A DNA stretch of 64,000 nucleotides from Christensenellaceae bacterium. GTDB taxonomy: Bacteria > Bacillota > Clostridia > Christensenellales > Aristaeellaceae. The translations under genes were made by a program, and so were the position numbers. Where the stretch lies: the NCBI GenBank assembly GCA_020025205.1, contig JAHHSO010000002.1, forward strand, positions 35,223 to 99,222. Direction: 5' to 3'. Positions 35,182 to 44,363 of the stretch are shown in pieces (within the stretch, counting starts at the first letter, position 1; every line of letters begins with the position of its first letter). The notes under the pieces were generated by a model. The model was given only the letters and a program-made list of their open reading frames with translations. It was not told the origin of the DNA and did not search any database.

Positions 35182-35838
35182 TTATTCAGCAAGTGTTTCC
35201 AGAGATTTGACATCAAGCAGCTCAATGCTGCCGCGCGTTAAGCGCAGAAGGCCTTCTCTTTGAAGGTAACGCAGCATCCGGGTGATGACTTCGCGCGCTG
35301 TGCCGAGGTGGCCTGCAATCCGTTCGTGCGTCAATTTAAGCGTGGTACTGTTTTCAAGGCGGCTTTCTTCCACAAGGAATGCAGCCAAACGCTTGTCCTG
35401 ACTTTTCCACATGATTTGCTCAATCAGCCACATGATCTCAGAAAAGCGGCTGGCCATGATTTCGTTGGTATAATTGGCGAGAGCGGCGGATTGTTCCATC
35501 ACGTGCTTATAGATGTCAGGAGGAATTACAAAGATTTCCGAATCCTTTTCCGCTTCAACGGTGACGTCAAACTGGATGCTGCGCAGGATGCAGGACGCGG
35601 AGAAGAGGCAGAAATCCATCTCGAACAGGCGATAAATCGTGATTTCGCGCCCCTCGTCTGAGCGGATGAATGCGCGAAGCTGGCCTGTTTTGACAAGAAT
35701 CAGCCCCATACAGTCTGCCATGCCATTATGAAGAACGGTGCCTTTGGAAATGGTGCGCATGGTGACGGTATTTTCAAGAAGAAGCTGTTCAGAAGGTGTC
35801 AGCTTGTCCCAGATGGGAAAGGCTTTTGAAAACTCCAC
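35182..35838 (-). CDS. Crp/Fnr family transcriptional regulator
   Basis: A 218-aa regulator with an N-terminal cyclic-nucleotide-binding-like fold (GTVLHNGMADCMGLILVKTG, EITIYRLFEMDFCLF) and a C-terminal winged helix (HERIAGHLGTAREVITRMLR). It lacks the N-terminal cysteine cluster of oxygen-sensing FNR and the full cAMP pocket motif, so the ligand is unknown. GTG 35838 is seven bases after GGAGG. It follows nadE after 21 bases and is therefore co-transcribed with NAD synthesis. Confidence 0.88.
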   Translation of the reverse strand: MEFSKAFPIWDKLTPSEQLLLENTVTMRTISKGTVLHNGMADCMGLILVKTGQLRAFIRSDEGREITIYRLFEMDFCLFSASCILRSIQFDVTVEAEKDSEIFVIPPDIYKHVMEQSAALANYTNEIMASRFSEIMWLIEQIMWKSQDKRLAAFLVEESRLENSTTLKLTHERIAGHLGTAREVITRMLRYLQREGLLRLTRGSIELLDVKSLETLAE

Positions 35839-35859
35839 GTGTATTCCTCCCTGAGAAAA

Positions 35860-37776
35860 TCAGAAAATGTGCTTTTCCAGATAGTTGACCTCGTTCATCC
35901 ACAGTTCCATCTGTGCATCGGACGGCATGCGCCAGTCGCCGCGGGGAGACAGGCTGACGGCAACGATCTTCGGACCGTCCGGCATGGCGGAACGCTTGAA
36001 CTGCTGGGTGAAGAAGCGGCGGACAAACGTGCGCAGAGTGGAGAGAATTTCCCGGGGGGCATACTGTCCGTCAAACGCGCGCAGAGCCAGCTCATAGAGC
36101 CGGATGGGAGAGGAGCCGCTTTCCATCATGTGATAGAGGAAGAAATCGTGCAGCGCATAGGCGCCAAGTGTATCTTCTGTGCGCTGGGTGAGTTCGCCTT
36201 CCCTGGACGGGATCAGCTCCGGGGAAATGGGGGTATCCATGATATCCTCAACGACCGATACAACTTCATCGCCAAAGAGGCTGGCTGCATAGCGCAGAAG
36301 CGGACGAATCAGCGTCTTGGGAATGGAGGCGTTGACATTGTACATGCTCATCTGATCGCCGTTGTAGGTACACCAGCCCAGCGCCAATTCGCTCAGATCG
36401 CCTGTTCCCAACGCCAGAGCATTAAACTTGTTGGCGAAGTCCATGACAATCTGCGTCCGCTCACGCGCCTGAGAGTTTTCATAGCAGACATCATGGATAT
36501 CCGGATTTTGCCCGATATCCTCAAAATGCTGTGCGACAGCCGCGCCGATGGAGATGGTTTTGGAAGTACAGCCAATAAGCTCCATCAGCTTGAGCGCATT
36601 TTGAAGCGTGCGGGAACCGGTGCCCAGTCCCGGCATGGTGATGCCTGTCAGGCCGGTCATGTCATAACCGGCACGTCTAAAGGCATAGGCAGCGGCCAGC
36701 AGTGTGAGCGTAGAGTCAAGGCCGCCGGATACACCCAAAACAGCGCGCTTTGTACCGACACATTCCATGCGGGTGATGAGCGCAGTAGCCTGAATGGTCA
36801 GGATGTCTTCTTCGTCGCGACCGGAACCGTCTGGAACAAATGGCAGCGAACGCATTGGGCGCAGAAGCCTGTCATCATGCGGAATAACGGGGAAGTCGAA
36901 GAAAACATGATGCAGCGGCACAACAGTTTCATCGGAAAAACTATGGCGCAGACGGCGTTTGTATTCCAGACACTGAACGTCTATATCTGCGATGGCATAG
37001 GAGGATGTGCGCTGAAAGCGCTCGTTTTCGCTGAGCATACTGCCGTTCTCGTAGATGCCGGCATAGCCGGAGAATACCAGATCGGTGGTGGACTCGCCAT
37101 ATCCGGCGCTGGAATACAGATAACCGCACAGACAGCGTGAACTTTGCTGGGCAATCAGCTCGCAGCGGGTCTTATGCTTGCCGACCAGCTCATTGGAGGC
37201 GGAAAGATTGGCAATCAGAAGCGCACCGCTTGCACACAAGGATGAGGACGGCGGGATCGGAACCCAGAGGTCTTCACAGATTTCCACGCCGAAAGAGAAG
37301 CGGCCGCAGTTGAAGCAAAGCCCGCTGCCCACAGGCACATCCTGACCGAAAAGGTGTGTGCTTTCGGGAGCAGTGCGGCCCGGCTCGAACCAGCGGCGCT
37401 CATAGAATTCGCCGGAGTTGGGCAGATGCAGTTTTGGAACGATGCCAAGCAGCCGCCCTCTGGAAATGACGGCGGCGCAGTTGTACAGCCTGCCGTCCAG
37501 ATCAAGAGGAAGGCCCACGATAAACGTGCAGCGAACATCCAGATCCAGCAGGGTTTTCAAGGCGCGAAGGCAGCCGTCCAGAAGGGCGGGCTGAGGGATC
37601 AGGTCACCGCAGGTATATCCGCACAGCGCCAGTTCGGGAAAGACACACAGATCAGCACATTCCTGATCTGCTTTTCTGAGCAGGGAGGTAATCTCCTGAG
37701 CATTTTTTTCGGGAGATGCAAGAAATACGCGCGGCACAGCGGACATCGCGCGAATCATGCCGGAAACTGCAGGCAT
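35860..37776 (-). CDS. nadE: Glutamine-dependent NAD+ synthetase
   Basis: A 638-aa two-domain enzyme: an N-terminal nitrilase-fold glutaminase with the triad E48 (FPELALCGY), K115 (GIVPKLHLPN) and C167 (GVEICEDLW), and a C-terminal ATP-pyrophosphatase synthetase with the P-loop LGVSGGLDSTLTLL. It amidates nicotinic acid adenine dinucleotide to NAD. Length is typical of the fused form. AAAGGAG lies ten bases before the ATG. First gene of a two-gene operon with a Crp/Fnr regulator; divergent from gpr. Confidence 0.95.
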   Translation of the reverse strand: MPAVSGMIRAMSAVPRVFLASPEKNAQEITSLLRKADQECADLCVFPELALCGYTCGDLIPQPALLDGCLRALKTLLDLDVRCTFIVGLPLDLDGRLYNCAAVISRGRLLGIVPKLHLPNSGEFYERRWFEPGRTAPESTHLFGQDVPVGSGLCFNCGRFSFGVEICEDLWVPIPPSSSLCASGALLIANLSASNELVGKHKTRCELIAQQSSRCLCGYLYSSAGYGESTTDLVFSGYAGIYENGSMLSENERFQRTSSYAIADIDVQCLEYKRRLRHSFSDETVVPLHHVFFDFPVIPHDDRLLRPMRSLPFVPDGSGRDEEDILTIQATALITRMECVGTKRAVLGVSGGLDSTLTLLAAAYAFRRAGYDMTGLTGITMPGLGTGSRTLQNALKLMELIGCTSKTISIGAAVAQHFEDIGQNPDIHDVCYENSQARERTQIVMDFANKFNALALGTGDLSELALGWCTYNGDQMSMYNVNASIPKTLIRPLLRYAASLFGDEVVSVVEDIMDTPISPELIPSREGELTQRTEDTLGAYALHDFFLYHMMESGSSPIRLYELALRAFDGQYAPREILSTLRTFVRRFFTQQFKRSAMPDGPKIVAVSLSPRGDWRMPSDAQMELWMNEVNYLEKHIF

Positions 37777-37888
37777 GGGAAAATGTCTCCTTTCGTGCGG
37801 TCAAAGCCGCAGAATACAGCACATACTTTACCACAAAATCGTTCAAAATACAAACACAGCGGCAAGACCGCAGGGAAGGAGCGGAAAA

Positions 37889-38779
37889 ATGAGGGCGCGA
37901 TGGACGGACCTTGCGGTGGAAGCGCAGGAGAACTGGACACAGATGGAACGCGTGGGTAAAGGAATTGAGCGCACGGTGGTGCGCATTGAAAGTGACGAAG
38001 ATGCACAGCGGATCGGGCGTCCCAAAGGCGTGTATGTAACGCTGAGCTGTCCGCAGACGCTGACGATTGAACTGGAAGCGAGAAAAGCACTAAGCAGCGA
38101 ACTGGCAGAAGCCATTTCACAGATGCTTCCGCCGCATACCCGCACAGTGCTTGTGGCAGGGCTGGGCAACCGCAACGTGACCCCGGATGCACTTGGCCCA
38201 AGGACAGTGGATCGGGTTCTTGTGACGCGGCATATGGCGGGATGTCTGCCCGAGGATGTTGAAGAGCGAATAGGCAGCGTCTGTACCGCATCGCCAGGTG
38301 TACTGGGCGTCACAGGTATTGAGACAGCGGAAGTGCTTCGAGGAATGGTGGAACACGTGAAGCCTGATGCAGTCATCGCAGTGGATGCACTGGCAGCACG
38401 CAGTTCCAGCAGAATTTGTTCCACCATTCAGGTTGCCGACACGGGCATAAGCCCCGGTTCCGGCGTGGGAAATCACCAGAAAGCGCTTTGCACGCAGTCG
38501 CTTGGCGCGCCTGTTCTGGCAGTTGGCGTGCCGATGGTGGTCTATGCTTCGACTATCGTGGGCGATGCACTGAGCGCATTTAGTCAGGATGCGGCTGAAA
38601 AAGAGGCTGCATCCTGCATCAAGCAAGTGGTTTCTGAGCAGTTGGGCGAGATGATTGTCACCCCGAGAGAGGTGGATGCGCTTGTGGAACGCATGGCGGG
38701 CATTTTGGCCGAGGGAATCAACATGGCGCTGCATCCTGGACTGGAAGCGGCGGAAATCGCGCAGCTTATGGCGCAGTAA
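37889..38779 (+). CDS. gpr: Germination protease (GPR endopeptidase)
   Basis: A 296-aa spore protease that degrades small acid-soluble proteins when spores germinate. Recognised by TDLAVEAQENW, the strongly conserved VAGLGNRNVTPDALGPRTVD, ASPGVLGVTGIETAEVL, AVDALAARSSSRICSTIQVADTG (split here as VDALAARSSS and TIQVADTG) and GNHQKALC. It is made as a zymogen with a short propeptide. ATG 37889 follows AAGGAG; the upstream frame opening at 37757 lies across nadE's start. Evidence for endospore formation in this lineage. Next to a D,D-carboxypeptidase gene, 11 bases on. Confidence 0.95.
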   Translation: MRARWTDLAVEAQENWTQMERVGKGIERTVVRIESDEDAQRIGRPKGVYVTLSCPQTLTIELEARKALSSELAEAISQMLPPHTRTVLVAGLGNRNVTPDALGPRTVDRVLVTRHMAGCLPEDVEERIGSVCTASPGVLGVTGIETAEVLRGMVEHVKPDAVIAVDALAARSSSRICSTIQVADTGISPGSGVGNHQKALCTQSLGAPVLAVGVPMVVYASTIVGDALSAFSQDAAEKEAASCIKQVVSEQLGEMIVTPREVDALVERMAGILAEGINMALHPGLEAAEIAQLMAQ

Positions 38780-38790
38780 AGGAGGATATC

Positions 38791-39969
38791 ATGAAGAAAA
38801 AAACAACGGCTGTACTGGCACTCTGTCTGATGCTGACGGCAAAAACAGTGTGTTCTGAACCCATGGAAGACGAGCCTCCGTTTACACTCCAAAGCCCCAG
38901 CGCCATTTTAATGGAAGCCTCGACGGGACGCGTGATTTTTGAAAAGAATGCGGATGACCGCCGCCCTGTGGCCAGCGTCAACAAGGTAATGACGATTCTT
39001 TTGACGCTGGAGGGGATTGATTCTGGACGCATTCACGAAAAAGACAGCGTGAGCGTTTCGGCACATGCGGCCAGTATGGGCGGCAGTCAGGCTTTTCTGG
39101 ACGCGGGATCAAGCTATACTGTGCGCGAACTGCTCAAAACAGTGATCATAGCCAGCGCAAACGATTCGGCAGTGGCGCTGGCAGAATATATGGATGGAAC
39201 AGAAGAAGCATTTGTCAGACGCATGAATCAGCGAGCTGCGGAACTTGGTCTTGAAAATACGCATTACGCCAATTGTACGGGGCTGCCTGCACAGGATCAT
39301 TTCACGACAGCACGAGATGTGGCGCATCTGAGCGCAGAATTGGATAAACATCCTTTGTATTACGAGTTCTCTAAAATATGGATGGATGAGATTCGCCATC
39401 CAGGCGGACGCGTGACGGGGCTGACGAATACCAACCGGCTGATTCGCTTCTACCCGGGATGTGATGGATACAAAACAGGATCGACCAATGAGGCAAAATA
39501 CTGTCTGTCTGCAACAGCAAAGAAAAATGACATGCGGCTGATTGCAGTGGTGCTGGGTACACCGGCTGGACAGACGCGCTTTGATGAAGCGCGTGCGATG
39601 CTGGAATACGGTTTTTCAAGCTATCAGATGTTTTGCCCGGTAAAGGAAGGGCAGAAAATGGGCGCAGAAATACCTGTTCGGCTGGGAGGGCGCGACAATG
39701 TGAGTGTCGTCAGCGGCGGAACAAGTCGGCTGCTTTTGCGCAAAGGGGAACAGGAAAACATTTCTCTGGAAGCGGCGCTCAAAGAGCGGATTCAAGCACC
39801 TGTCCACAAAGGCGATGTGCTGGGAGAAATTCGGGTGAAAAAGGATTCTCAGGTTTTACAGACGCTGCCCGCTGTTGCGGGAGAAAGCGTAGAACTGCCG
39901 GGTATGATTGATGCGCTTTTGCAAATCAGGGATAATTTCATGATTGAGAGTTTTAAAAAAGCTCAATAA
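38791..39969 (+). CDS. D-alanyl-D-alanine carboxypeptidase (DacF-like, S11 family)
   Basis: A 392-aa penicillin-binding protein 5-type enzyme that trims the fifth D-Ala from peptidoglycan stems. The three active-site motifs are S62-V-N-K65 in ASVNKVM, S122-A-N124 in ASANDS and K226-T-G in YKTGST. The N-terminal signal peptide precedes the mature domain, and a C-terminal beta domain with an amphipathic end (NFMIESFKKAQ) would hold it on the membrane surface. It lies 11 bases after gpr with AGGAGG, which suggests a spore-cortex role as for DacF; that is inferred. Confidence 0.92.
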   Translation: MKKKTTAVLALCLMLTAKTVCSEPMEDEPPFTLQSPSAILMEASTGRVIFEKNADDRRPVASVNKVMTILLTLEGIDSGRIHEKDSVSVSAHAASMGGSQAFLDAGSSYTVRELLKTVIIASANDSAVALAEYMDGTEEAFVRRMNQRAAELGLENTHYANCTGLPAQDHFTTARDVAHLSAELDKHPLYYEFSKIWMDEIRHPGGRVTGLTNTNRLIRFYPGCDGYKTGSTNEAKYCLSATAKKNDMRLIAVVLGTPAGQTRFDEARAMLEYGFSSYQMFCPVKEGQKMGAEIPVRLGGRDNVSVVSGGTSRLLLRKGEQENISLEAALKERIQAPVHKGDVLGEIRVKKDSQVLQTLPAVAGESVELPGMIDALLQIRDNFMIESFKKAQ

Positions 39970-39972
39970 GCA

Positions 39973-40016
39973 GAACCCCCTCCGTTCTCATTTCCTTGAA
40001 CGGAGGGGGTTGTTTC
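39973..40016. terminator. Bidirectional terminator between dac and the symporter gene
   Basis: AACCCCCTCCGTTC and GAACGGAGGGGGTT form a 14-bp stem between convergent genes. Confidence 0.9.
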
Positions 40017-40028
40017 AATAGATACGGA

Positions 40029-41387
40029 TCAGATCAACCCCGAAACGAGGATGACGACAATCAGCGCGGGCAGAACAAACTGGAACAGCGGCTTGAGTAA
40101 GCGCGGCAGCTTAATGCCTTCGCCGGTGTTGGCTTCATCCAAATAGCGATCGAAGCCCCACCCCCAGCGGGTTACGCAGAAAAGCAGGTAGACAAGGCTT
40201 CCAATGGGCAGAAGCAGGTTGCTGACCAGGAAGTCTTCGCCGTCCAGAATCGTGCTTCCAGCACCCAGCGGCGTGACCCCGCTCCACAGGTTGAAGCCAA
40301 GAACACAAGGGATGCTTGTTATCAGCACGAAGATACAGCCGATGATGGAAGCCTTCTTGCGGTCGATGTGTGTGAAGTCCATCAGGCTGGCGAGAATGTT
40401 TTCAAACACGGCGATAACCGTGGTGAAGCTTGCAAAGGACATGAACAGGAAGAACAACGTGCCCCAAATGCGTCCGCCGGCCATGCTCGTGAAGACATTG
40501 GGCAGGGTGACGAAGATCAGGCGAGGGCCGGCATCCGGCGAGATACCGAAGGAAAAACAGGCAGGGAAGATGATCAGTCCCGCAGAGATGGCCACCAGCG
40601 TGTCCAGCGCACAGATGCGCACGGCTTCGCTGGCGAGCGTGTGCTTGCGGTTCATGTAGCTGCCAAAGATTTCCATGGCACCAACGCCAAGACTTAACGT
40701 GAAGAAGGATTGATTCATTGCGGCGACGACTACTTTGCCCAATCCAACTTCCTTGGCACGATCCAGACTTGGCAGAAGATAGAAAGACAGGCCATCCCGG
40801 GCGCCTGGAAGGAAGAAGCTGTGACCGGCCAGAACGACGATCAAAACCAGAAGCGCGACCATCATAACCTTTGTGATGCGCTCAACGCCATTTTGAAGCC
40901 CGAAGCTGCAGATGAAGAAACCAAGGAGTACTGTGATGACCATGAAGCCGCCCATTTCGACGGGATTGGCCAGCATGGCATTGAACACACCGCCAACCTG
41001 TTCGCTGGACAGCCCTGTAAAGGTGCCGGTGAGAAATTTAAAGAAATAACTAAACATCCAGCCGTTAACGGTGGTGTAGTACATCATCAATATGCAGCAG
41101 CCCAACAGGCAGACCGGGCCGTGCCAGTGCCAGCGGGTTCCCACGGGTTCCAGCGCGCGATACGCATTTGTGGCGGTGCCGCGACCGGCGCGGCCAACGG
41201 CCAGCTCCATGGTCAGGACGGGGACGCCAAGCAGCAAAAGGAACAGAAGATAGAGCAGGACGAATATGCCGCCTCCGTTCTGACCTGTGACCGTGGGGAA
41301 ACGCCAAACGTTTCCAATGCCGATTGCGCAGCCGGCGCTTACCAGAATGAAGCCCAGGCGTGAGGCGAAACTTTCGCGTTTTTTCAT
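40029..41387 (-). CDS. Neurotransmitter:sodium symporter (NSS/SNF) family transporter
   Basis: A 452-aa secondary transporter with about eleven membrane helices that couples Na+ to uptake of amino acids or related amines. The N-terminal SRLGFILVSAGCAIGIGNVWRFP carries the unwound helix-1 sodium and substrate site (family LeuT/MhsT, TnaT). Further family text is GGGIFVLLYLLFLLLLGVP and SFFTLSLGVGAMEIFGSYM. ATG 41387 follows AAAGGGGG; the frame's extension to 41432 has no start signal. Substrate unknown. Confidence 0.92.
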   Translation of the reverse strand: MKKRESFASRLGFILVSAGCAIGIGNVWRFPTVTGQNGGGIFVLLYLLFLLLLGVPVLTMELAVGRAGRGTATNAYRALEPVGTRWHWHGPVCLLGCCILMMYYTTVNGWMFSYFFKFLTGTFTGLSSEQVGGVFNAMLANPVEMGGFMVITVLLGFFICSFGLQNGVERITKVMMVALLVLIVVLAGHSFFLPGARDGLSFYLLPSLDRAKEVGLGKVVVAAMNQSFFTLSLGVGAMEIFGSYMNRKHTLASEAVRICALDTLVAISAGLIIFPACFSFGISPDAGPRLIFVTLPNVFTSMAGGRIWGTLFFLFMSFASFTTVIAVFENILASLMDFTHIDRKKASIIGCIFVLITSIPCVLGFNLWSGVTPLGAGSTILDGEDFLVSNLLLPIGSLVYLLFCVTRWGWGFDRYLDEANTGEGIKLPRLLKPLFQFVLPALIVVILVSGLI

Positions 41388-41629
41388 GGAAAAGTCCCCC
41401 TTTGATTGAAAGATACGACCAGTATAAGACAAATGTTTAAAATATGCAAGAACTATTTTAAAACTTTTAAAAGTGAAGAGATTAAATGACGTTATGAGTT
41501 AAAAATGAATATTAAAAATCAAAATATTTAAAATTGAACAAAGGGAAGCAGGGGCATATCAGATAAATGAGAATGAAAAGAGCTGCGTGAAAGAAAAATG
41601 GATGGACAGACAATTCGCTGCAGAGGGAA
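41388..41629. other. AT-rich intergenic stretch
   Basis: About 240 bases upstream of the symporter gene and downstream of the cysteine desulfidase-like gene. It is AT-rich with short A/T runs. I see no gene, and no clear repeat. Confidence 0.5.
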
Positions 41630-41674
41630 TAAAAAACGAGACATCTGACTGTGAAAGCAGAAGTCTCGTTTTGA
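41630..41674 (-). terminator. Terminator of the M24 peptidase-CyuA transcript
   Basis: On the minus strand AAAACGAGACTTCTG pairs with a partly matching CAGATGTCTCGTTTT, followed by TTATT. The right arm is T-rich. Confidence 0.8.
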
Positions 41675-41688
41675 AAATCAGGGGAGTG

Positions 41689-42969
41689 TCAGACATGGTC
41701 TGTCATGATTCGGATGATCTCTTTATCAGTTTCGCGCATGCCTAACCTGCCTAATCTTCCGACATTGCGGATTGTATTTTCAACGCCCTTGGTTATAATG
41801 CCATCTCCGCCTCTAAATTGTTGGCCGCACTGGATCATGTGGAACCCCATAATGCCTGCTTCCACAGAAGCGGAAATTTTAGCGGCACAGGAAGGTTTTG
41901 CACCGTCACAGATTAAACCGGAGACGATAGCTAAAGAATTGACCAATGTGTGTGAAATTTCATAGAGGCCGCCATTGTGAAGAAACGCGATGCCGGCCCC
42001 GGCACAACAGCCAGCAATGACAGCTCCGCAGTAAGCGCTGAGCCGACCGATGCCAGTTTTGATATGGATGGTCAACAGATCAGAAAGAAGAACAGCGCGG
42101 AGCATGGTTTCGCGGTTGACATTGAGTTCTTTTGCATATTCAATAACGGGTACAGAAGCGGTGATTCCCTGATTGCCGCTTCCGGAAACGATGATAACAG
42201 GCAATTCACAGCCGCTCATGCGTGCATCGGAACCGGCGGCAGCCATGTAGCGGGCACGATATTGAATCGCTGAGCCACAGGTTGTTTTTATGACTTTGCC
42301 GATATTGGCGCCCCAGCTGCCGCGCATACCTTCTTGAGCGATAGCATAATTATCTTGAATCTGTCGATCAATCATTTCTTTAACATCGTCCAGATCACAG
42401 GTTGTAGCAAAGTCATAGATGCTTTCCACAGACATACAGCTTCTGTCAGTGAGACTTTCAGATTGAACGGAGACTTTTCCATTTTTTAAAATTTCGACAC
42501 CGTTGCGTTCAATGAGAACAATATGTGTGTGATAATCTTCGATTCGCAGGCGCACTGTGTCCTGCTTGGCACGAAGGGTGATTGTGATAGCGAATACGAC
42601 ATCTCGTTCGTCTGGAGCAACGCGGATGTCGCAGGATTTGAGAAAACTGGAAATAGCAGACTTTTCTTCGGGTGTGACATCACGAATTACTTCCAGAACT
42701 TTTTGTGCTTTGCCGGCTACGATACCGGCTGCTGCCGCCGCTTCGATACCTTTGAGGCCGTTTGTATTGGGTACAATGACGCTTTTGACGTTTTTAATGA
42801 TGTTTCCACTGGCTTCAATAAACACTGAGTCAGGCATTTTTCCGAGAATTTCACGCGCTTTGGCGGCACCATAAGCGATTGAGATGGGTTCAGTACAGCC
42901 CATTGCGGGCACAAGTTCTTCTTTCAGAATCTGGGTAAAGTGGTGATAGCGCGAATCAGTTTTCAACAT
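41689..42969 (-). CDS. cyuA: L-cysteine desulfidase family protein (CyuA/YhaM, UPF0597)
   Basis: A 426-aa 4Fe-4S lyase of the L-serine-dehydratase alpha-chain relative group. CyuA-type enzymes break L-cysteine into pyruvate, sulfide and ammonia under anaerobiosis. Seen are the N-terminal ELVPAMGCTEPISIAYGAAKA with its cluster cysteine, the SGNIIKN and PNTNGLKGIEAAAAAG stretches, GSGNQGITASVPVIEYA, and the late cysteines of AYCGAVIAGCCAGAG and ICDGAKPSCAAKI. It lies 36 bases downstream of an M24 peptidase gene on the same strand, suggesting that cysteine comes from imported peptides. Confidence 0.88.
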   Translation of the reverse strand: MLKTDSRYHHFTQILKEELVPAMGCTEPISIAYGAAKAREILGKMPDSVFIEASGNIIKNVKSVIVPNTNGLKGIEAAAAAGIVAGKAQKVLEVIRDVTPEEKSAISSFLKSCDIRVAPDERDVVFAITITLRAKQDTVRLRIEDYHTHIVLIERNGVEILKNGKVSVQSESLTDRSCMSVESIYDFATTCDLDDVKEMIDRQIQDNYAIAQEGMRGSWGANIGKVIKTTCGSAIQYRARYMAAAGSDARMSGCELPVIIVSGSGNQGITASVPVIEYAKELNVNRETMLRAVLLSDLLTIHIKTGIGRLSAYCGAVIAGCCAGAGIAFLHNGGLYEISHTLVNSLAIVSGLICDGAKPSCAAKISASVEAGIMGFHMIQCGQQFRGGDGIITKGVENTIRNVGRLGRLGMRETDKEIIRIMTDHV

Positions 42970-43005
42970 GATTGTACATTCTCCTTTTTGATGTGAATTT
43001 GAAAA

Positions 43006-44091
43006 TTAAAGGATTTGTAAAGTTTTAGAAAGCGTATTTATGCTGCGAGCACCGGTTTCTTCCAGAACAAGCAGATCTTCGATGCGAACGCCAAAACGGC
43101 CGGGCAGATAAATACCTGGTTCGCAGGAAAAGACATTGCCCGGTTCCAAAGGCAACTGTGAATCGGAAGAAATAAATGGAGGTTCATGACCATCCAGCCC
43201 GATGCCGTGCCCGAGGCGGTGTGGAAAATAGTTGGCATAACCGGCCTTGTCGATGACATCTCTTGCGGCACGGTCTACAGAGAAAGCAGTATTGCCGACA
43301 ACAGCGGCGTGTTGTCCTGCGAAAAATGCTTCCAACACAACAGAATAAATGTTTTCAAATTCCGCAGGAGCTTTTTCAACGACGAATGTGCGGGTAAAGT
43401 CGGCATGATAGCCTTTATAAGTGCCGCCAATATCAAACATTAGAACATCACCGGGGCGGATGATTCTATCGCTGTTGATATGGTGAGGAGAAGATGTGTT
43501 TTCTCCAGAGGCGATAATGCCTTCACCGACAGAATCAAAGCCTTCCTCGAGACGAAGCTGCATCAGCTGTCTGCTGACCTCGCGTTCGCTCTTGCCGACA
43601 AGGGATGTTTCCAGCAGCCGTGTCAGTCCGCGTTCTGCCATTCGCTGAGCAGTTTCTAGAATAGTGATTTCTTCTGCGGATTTTTGACGGCGCATGGGGG
43701 CAAGAAGCTGATCCGCATTGACATAATGAAGATCAGGGCGTTTTTCCTGAATAGCGAGCAGCAATTGTGCTTGCATTTCTTTTCCGATTGCTGCGAACTG
43801 ACCGCGGCAGGGAAGCAGGCTGCACAATAGGGAAAGCACATCCTGTCCGTCTTTATAGTAGACAGGGAGGATGTCATTTAACTTTCCTTCTACGTTTTCC
43901 CGTTCAAATCCGGGCATAAGCAGAGAAGCGCGAGAAGCAGTCAGAATGAGTGCGGTGATTCGTTGAGCGGGCTTTTTATAAAGACCTGTTAAATAGAGAA
44001 AGTCGGTAGATGGCGTCAGAATTAAGGCGCTTATCCCTTGTTTTTGCATTTGCTTCATAAGAAGCTGGCGGCGATTTTGAAAAACTTCCAT
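43006..44091 (-). CDS. M24 family metallopeptidase (Xaa-Pro aminopeptidase/dipeptidase)
   Basis: A 361-aa creatinase-plus-pita-bread peptidase that cuts N-terminal residues before proline. The N-terminal domain ends near 120; the catalytic domain has the two-metal ligands: DIGGTYKGYHADFTRTF (two aspartates), HRLGHGIGLDGHEPP (histidine), CEPGIYLPGRFGVRIEDL (two glutamates). ATG 44091 follows AGGAGGGG; ATG 44127 is in frame but upstream of it. First gene of a two-gene unit with cyuA, divergent from the UroD-like gene. Confidence 0.92.
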   Translation of the reverse strand: MEVFQNRRQLLMKQMQKQGISALILTPSTDFLYLTGLYKKPAQRITALILTASRASLLMPGFERENVEGKLNDILPVYYKDGQDVLSLLCSLLPCRGQFAAIGKEMQAQLLLAIQEKRPDLHYVNADQLLAPMRRQKSAEEITILETAQRMAERGLTRLLETSLVGKSEREVSRQLMQLRLEEGFDSVGEGIIASGENTSSPHHINSDRIIRPGDVLMFDIGGTYKGYHADFTRTFVVEKAPAEFENIYSVVLEAFFAGQHAAVVGNTAFSVDRAARDVIDKAGYANYFPHRLGHGIGLDGHEPPFISSDSQLPLEPGNVFSCEPGIYLPGRFGVRIEDLLVLEETGARSINTLSKTLQIL

Positions 44092-44243
44092 GCAAATAAC
44101 CCCTCCTGTAAAACTGAAACCGTCCAATTATTCATCTAAATGGACTTAAAGGTGAAATAGAGGCATTTCTTATAAGAATGAGAATGTAGAATTCAGTGAA
44201 AAAGGGAAACTTGACAAAAAATGAAAAAATGAAATGTTTGATA

Positions 44244-44282
44244 TTGACAACGAATTCTACTGATGATATTATTGATAATATC
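44244..44282 (+). promoter_or_regulatory. Promoter of the UroD-like gene with palindromic operator
   Basis: TTGACA (44244-44249), 17-base spacer and TATTAT (44267-44272). The -10 sits inside an 18-bp palindrome GATATTAT-TG-ATAATATC (44265-44282). The same element covers the promoter of the peptide transporter operon. Probable binding site of the adjacent GntR regulator. Confidence 0.7.
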
Positions 44283-44363
44283 AGGAAAGGCAATGAGAGT
44301 CAACGCCTATTCCATAAAAAATGAAAATTTTTAGCGAAAAGCAGTTGAAAAGGAGAGAATAAG

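Noticed and set aside
35839..37140. 433-aa plus-strand frame opposite nadE
   Set aside because: Antisense to intact glutaminase and synthetase motifs; no promoter or Shine-Dalgarno.
37790..37888. Sigma-G type promoter for gpr
   Set aside because: ACATA and CAAAATA at a spacing of 18 are a weak match; not enough to call.
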